A stretch of DNA of 64,000 bases, taken from the NCBI GenBank assembly GCA_910584595.1, contig CAJUBQ010000012.1, positions 10,846 to 74,845 on the forward strand, given 5' to 3'. This document shows positions 61,393 to 64,000 of the stretch, piece by piece. Both the position numbers and the translations under genes were made by a program. Position 1 is the first letter of the stretch; each line of letters starts with the position of its first letter. Below the pieces are notes generated by a model. The model worked only from the letters and a program-made list of their open reading frames with translations. It was not told the DNA's origin and made no database searches. The stretch comes from an uncultured Eubacterium sp. (GTDB taxonomy: Bacteria; Bacillota; Clostridia; Lachnospirales; Lachnospiraceae).

Positions 61393-61431
61393 AACAGGCA
61401 GTGTCTATTGTTTTTTAGCACACTACCTGTT
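61393..61431. terminator. Hairpin terminator after the HEPN gene
   Basis: AACAGGCAGTGT (61393-61404) and ACACTACCTGTT (61420-61431) pair over 12 positions with one wobble or mismatch, with a T-rich loop. It is 65 bases downstream of the HEPN stop codon. T-runs are stronger on the plus strand. Confidence 0.5.
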
Positions 61432-61495
61432 ATTTTATATCATTAATGTTCATCCTAAAATAGGTACATCATAACAATTTCTATAAATCCTAATT

Positions 61496-62563
61496 TTACA
61501 AATCAATAAGATAATATGTATCTTTTATATGTACCTGAAAATCAACTTTCGCACCAAAATCTATTCCTACTTCATTAGATATATAATCTACCTGTTTTCC
61601 ATCAATTTCTATAGAAACAATCCTTCCAACTCTCACGACATCTTTACTATTTTTAGCTGCAAGATAATTACCCTTTCTAATTTGATTATTCTTATTATTA
61701 AGACACACAATATTTTTTCCATAAATATTTATAGGCAGTCCTAATTCGTGTACTATTTTACTTCTCTTATTTATCATAAAAGAAATATATTCTTTCATAA
61801 CAATAGAATAAATTGTCTCAGCTAATGCAGTAAAATAATCACAATAATCTAATATTACATTTATAGATAGAATATTTTCGTCTGCATCATCTACACCATG
61901 TGCTATATCATTTCTTCTTTCTACTATTTCATTAATTCTAAAAAATGCTTTCTCTAGAATAATCTTTTGATTCATATCTTCACTATAATTATCGTCTAAA
62001 ATCTTCATTTTATCTAAAAAAGTTTTTTCTTTAACAATTTTTTTATCTATTCCCTTTAAACCAACTCCATTAAACAATTCTCTTACCACATCAATTCTTA
62101 AATTTGATGAATGATGAGTATAGGCTATAGTATTTAGTCTATATCTTTCAGAATTACAAATACATGAATATAATCTCTTAACTACCTCTTCTTCAGTTAT
62201 TTGATCATATTTTCCATATCCAGCATGAATATATTCTAATAGCCTGGCTGATAATTCCGTATGGCTATTTTTTATTTCATCCGGCAAATCATCAAACTGC
62301 TCTATAGATAAATTTAATTTTTCTAAATAGCTTAAAATGATATTTTCTACAAAATTTTCAAAAGCTCCATATAAAATCAAAATAGAAAGTTTATAATCAA
62401 AAACTTTTCTTTCTGATTGACTTAATATTTGCCGTAAACTGATTGAAACTCTATCCCCATTTTGTATCATATCAGAAATCTCGTTATTTAAATTTCTGCT
62501 AATTATGAGATGATTAACTAACTGCTTTATCTTTATATTAAATGCTATAACTGTACTATTCAT
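61496..62563 (-). CDS. RiboL-PSP-HEPN (MAE_28990/MAE_18760-like) putative RNase
   Basis: This is a 355-aa, mostly helical cytoplasmic protein. The HEPN RNase signature Rx4H is at R217-NDIA-H222, inside the helix NEIVERRNDIAHG. The N-terminal half (about 50-200) has the extended helical bundle of the MAE_28990/MAE_18760 branch (SERKVFDYKLSILILYGAFE, LPDEIKNSHTELSARLLEYI). A small beta-rich C-terminal domain (about 290-355) follows. HEPN proteins are mostly ribonucleases used in toxin and abortive-infection systems. Its ATG overlaps the DUF262 stop by 8 bases, so both are translated together. The gene is visibly AT-richer than the core genes, suggesting transfer. Confidence 0.8.
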   Translation of the reverse strand: MNSTVIAFNIKIKQLVNHLIISRNLNNEISDMIQNGDRVSISLRQILSQSERKVFDYKLSILILYGAFENFVENIILSYLEKLNLSIEQFDDLPDEIKNSHTELSARLLEYIHAGYGKYDQITEEEVVKRLYSCICNSERYRLNTIAYTHHSSNLRIDVVRELFNGVGLKGIDKKIVKEKTFLDKMKILDDNYSEDMNQKIILEKAFFRINEIVERRNDIAHGVDDADENILSINVILDYCDYFTALAETIYSIVMKEYISFMINKRSKIVHELGLPINIYGKNIVCLNNKNNQIRKGNYLAAKNSKDVVRVGRIVSIEIDGKQVDYISNEVGIDFGAKVDFQVHIKDTYYLIDL

Positions 62564-63809
62564 CCTCTATCCCACCATTGATAAACTTTGAAAAAAAGTT
62601 TTCATATACCTTATATCTTTCTTCTACATTATATTTGTTTGTATTTCTTCCTTCAAATATATTATAATTTTCTTTATACATAATTTCAATTTTCTCATGA
62701 ATACTCATTTTCTGTTTACATAATTCATTTTTATATTTTAGTATCCGTGATAAAATTTGCATCAAAGGATCATATACTGTTGTAGTGGCTCTGTTATACC
62801 AATACCATGATTCTCCATCTTTTGTTTTTCTTTTTCTAAATAGTTTGAAAGCATCATCTCCTAACAATTCAAATGCAAATTGTATTACTTCTTCAAATAA
62901 AATTTTTAATTTTTCTAATAAATTATCACTAAAAGTATTAGCATACTTCAGATATTCATCTAAAAAAACACTCAATGAATTTTGATATCCATCTATATTT
63001 CGAAACGCAAAAAATCTTAATACAAGCTCAACATCTGTCATATCTCTAAACAGAGGATTTTTTTCAAGTTCCTCATCTATCTTGTTATTTTTAACTAACA
63101 AATCACTGTCCATGTTTGGATCATTATCCAAATTTACATAAGGTATTCCAAACAATCTTCTTAAATACATATTTTGAGAAAGCTGTATACACATAGCATT
63201 CATCTTCCCATTATACAATGCATTTCGAGTTTCCTGTGGCTCAAGTTTAACACCTCCGCTATTAATTCTTTCAAATACTAATTGCTTCATATGAAGTGCT
63301 TCTTCTGGAGAACGTGCTGATTCTTGTAACAATATTATAGAAGATACATACCTGCGGTCAATTCCCTGTTTAATTTTTTCTGGTAATTTATCATAAGTCT
63401 TTCCATTTAACTCTTGCCAAAGTTCCAATCCTTCAAGAACATACTGATTTTTATAAAATTCTCTAATTGCAGTCAGACGTTGCAAACCATCCATAACCTC
63501 ATAATATGCGTAATCTGTTTCATACAAAAAAATAGGGGGAATTGGAACATTCATTATAAACGACTCTATAAGCTTTGATTTTTTTACATTATCCCACCTA
63601 TGCCTTCTTTGATATTCTGGTGCCAACTGATATTTTCCACCATCTAACATAGGTACGATACTATCTAATGGATATCTTGCCTGTTCTGTTACAATTCTTA
63701 CTTCACCAGACACGTATTTATTATTAATTTCTTCATCACTTATTTGTAAATCATTTAATTTTCCAGAACTAAAATCAATCATTTCATCCTCTAATAACCT
63801 AAAAAACAT
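62556..63809 (-). CDS. DUF262 (ParB/GmrSD-N-like) protein, probable partner of the HEPN protein
   Basis: This is a 417-aa cytoplasmic protein. The DUF262 core shows PEYQRRHRWD (65-73), LIESFIMNVPIPPIFLYE (80-97) and the DGQQR-like loop MDGLQRLTAI (106-115), with FERINSGGVKLEPQETRNA near 200. DUF262 binds and may hydrolyse nucleotides in GmrSD and SspE defence nucleases. Here no HNH/DUF1524 nuclease domain follows, so the nuclease part is probably supplied by the HEPN partner. The start at 63809 follows AAGGAGGG; an ATG 45 bases upstream lacks one. A promoter lies at 63861-63889. Confidence 0.85.
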   Translation of the reverse strand: MFFRLLEDEMIDFSSGKLNDLQISDEEINNKYVSGEVRIVTEQARYPLDSIVPMLDGGKYQLAPEYQRRHRWDNVKKSKLIESFIMNVPIPPIFLYETDYAYYEVMDGLQRLTAIREFYKNQYVLEGLELWQELNGKTYDKLPEKIKQGIDRRYVSSIILLQESARSPEEALHMKQLVFERINSGGVKLEPQETRNALYNGKMNAMCIQLSQNMYLRRLFGIPYVNLDNDPNMDSDLLVKNNKIDEELEKNPLFRDMTDVELVLRFFAFRNIDGYQNSLSVFLDEYLKYANTFSDNLLEKLKILFEEVIQFAFELLGDDAFKLFRKRKTKDGESWYWYNRATTTVYDPLMQILSRILKYKNELCKQKMSIHEKIEIMYKENYNIFEGRNTNKYNVEERYKVYENFFSKFINGGIEDE

Positions 63810-63860
63810 ATTTACCCTCCTTAGCTTATGTAAATATAGTTGAAATATACACATTTTTAT

Positions 63861-63889
63861 TTTATAATATTATTCTACTGCCTTGTTAA
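63861..63889 (-). promoter_or_regulatory. Promoter of the DUF262-HEPN operon
   Basis: Minus strand: TTAACA (63889-63884), 17-base spacer, TATAAA (63866-63861), about 50 bases before the DUF262 start. Confidence 0.65.
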
Positions 63890-63961
63890 GTCTAAAACTG
63901 TATCAAAATATTTTAAATTTTTTCTTGGCATGTTACTCTAAATCAAAAAGGAGTGAGCATT

Positions 63962-64000
63962 ATGCCAAAGAAGAAATATGAGGTTTTATTAACACCAGAA
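63962..64000 (+). CDS. Start of a plus-strand gene cut by the window edge
   Basis: AAGGAG lies 8 bases before ATG 63962 and the visible 13 codons read MPKKKYEVLLTPE. A short basic start followed by a strand resembles the N-terminus of some IS630-type transposases or helix-turn-helix proteins. Too little is visible to decide. Confidence 0.5.
   Translation, partial: MPKKKYEVLLTPE

Noticed and set aside
61200..61418. 72-codon plus-strand frame
   Set aside because: Ile/Leu/Asn/Phe-rich AT background without RBS.
1..64000. tRNA, rRNA, phage structural genes, replication origin
   Set aside because: No cloverleaf or rRNA-like stretch, phage head/tail gene, or DnaA-box cluster was recognised by reading. 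A tRNAscan/Rfam run would be needed to exclude small RNAs.

Overview
The window looks like a chromosomal segment of a motile, potentially spore-forming, low-GC Firmicute of the Lachnospiraceae/Clostridia type. The reasons are AGGAGG-type ribosome binding sites, sigma-A promoters with 17-base spacers, a Clostridia-style tad (type IVb) pilus operon with a DUF6382/FHA protein and a DUF5702 protein, flagellin plus FliS, a BofA homologue and a SpoIIQ-like M23 protein. The genus cannot be fixed from the sequence alone. No rRNA, tRNA or CRISPR array was seen.

Layout. 1-8 kb holds housekeeping and small genes: the start of a secreted protein, pgi, two unknown genes, a stand-alone murG, a HIT protein, a minimal orphan histidine kinase, a flavodoxin-like/SCP2 fusion and a rhomboid protease. 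8.1-18.4 kb is one long minus-strand tad pilus operon behind a good promoter at 18343-18371. In transcription order it encodes a prepilin peptidase, a TadZ-like protein, a 33-aa basic mini-ORF overlapping both neighbours, TadA, TadB, TadC, an Flp pilin, a DUF5702 protein, a TadE-like protein, a second prepilin peptidase, a small TadE-like protein and an FHA protein carrying a repeat expansion. 18.4-24.8 kb holds bofA, a DUF2508 gene, fliS-flagellin and a very large DUF6240-type protein. 24.9-30.6 kb holds glgB downstream of a 1254-aa TPR / Gln-rich repeat / AAA-like protein. 30.7-36.6 kb is a tight four-gene run (PurM-like, coiled-coil, aconitase-like hydratase, AI-2E transporter), preceded by a DUF362 ferredoxin protein.

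37.9-38.9 kb carries a decayed ATPase plus PD-(D/E)xK nuclease pair. 39-44.1 kb has a Big2-like surface protein, a DEAD-box helicase, a GIY-YIG protein, a strong candidate stand-alone structured RNA (about 42890-43143, with its own promoter, long-range stem and terminator) and a SpoIIQ-like protein that seems to lack the metal ligands. 44.1-51.4 kb is signalling: a hybrid kinase with HPt, a response regulator, and a ferredoxin-MCP gene pair. 51.4-56.8 kb is a HAD phosphatase and a trehalose PTS regulon (treP, treC, divergent treR) with three near-identical operators.

56.8-64 kb is a plasticity zone. It contains fragments of GH3 beta-glucosidases, an AAA-ATPase-like remnant fused to one of them, an esterase remnant, a secreted Big2-flavodoxin-cyclophilin-like fusion, other debris, and then an intact AT-rich two-gene DUF262-HEPN cassette. 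The cassette looks like a defence (probably RNA-targeting, abortive-infection-like) system and is my best candidate for an under-described system. The next best candidates are the structured RNA and the overlapping mini-ORF in the tad operon.
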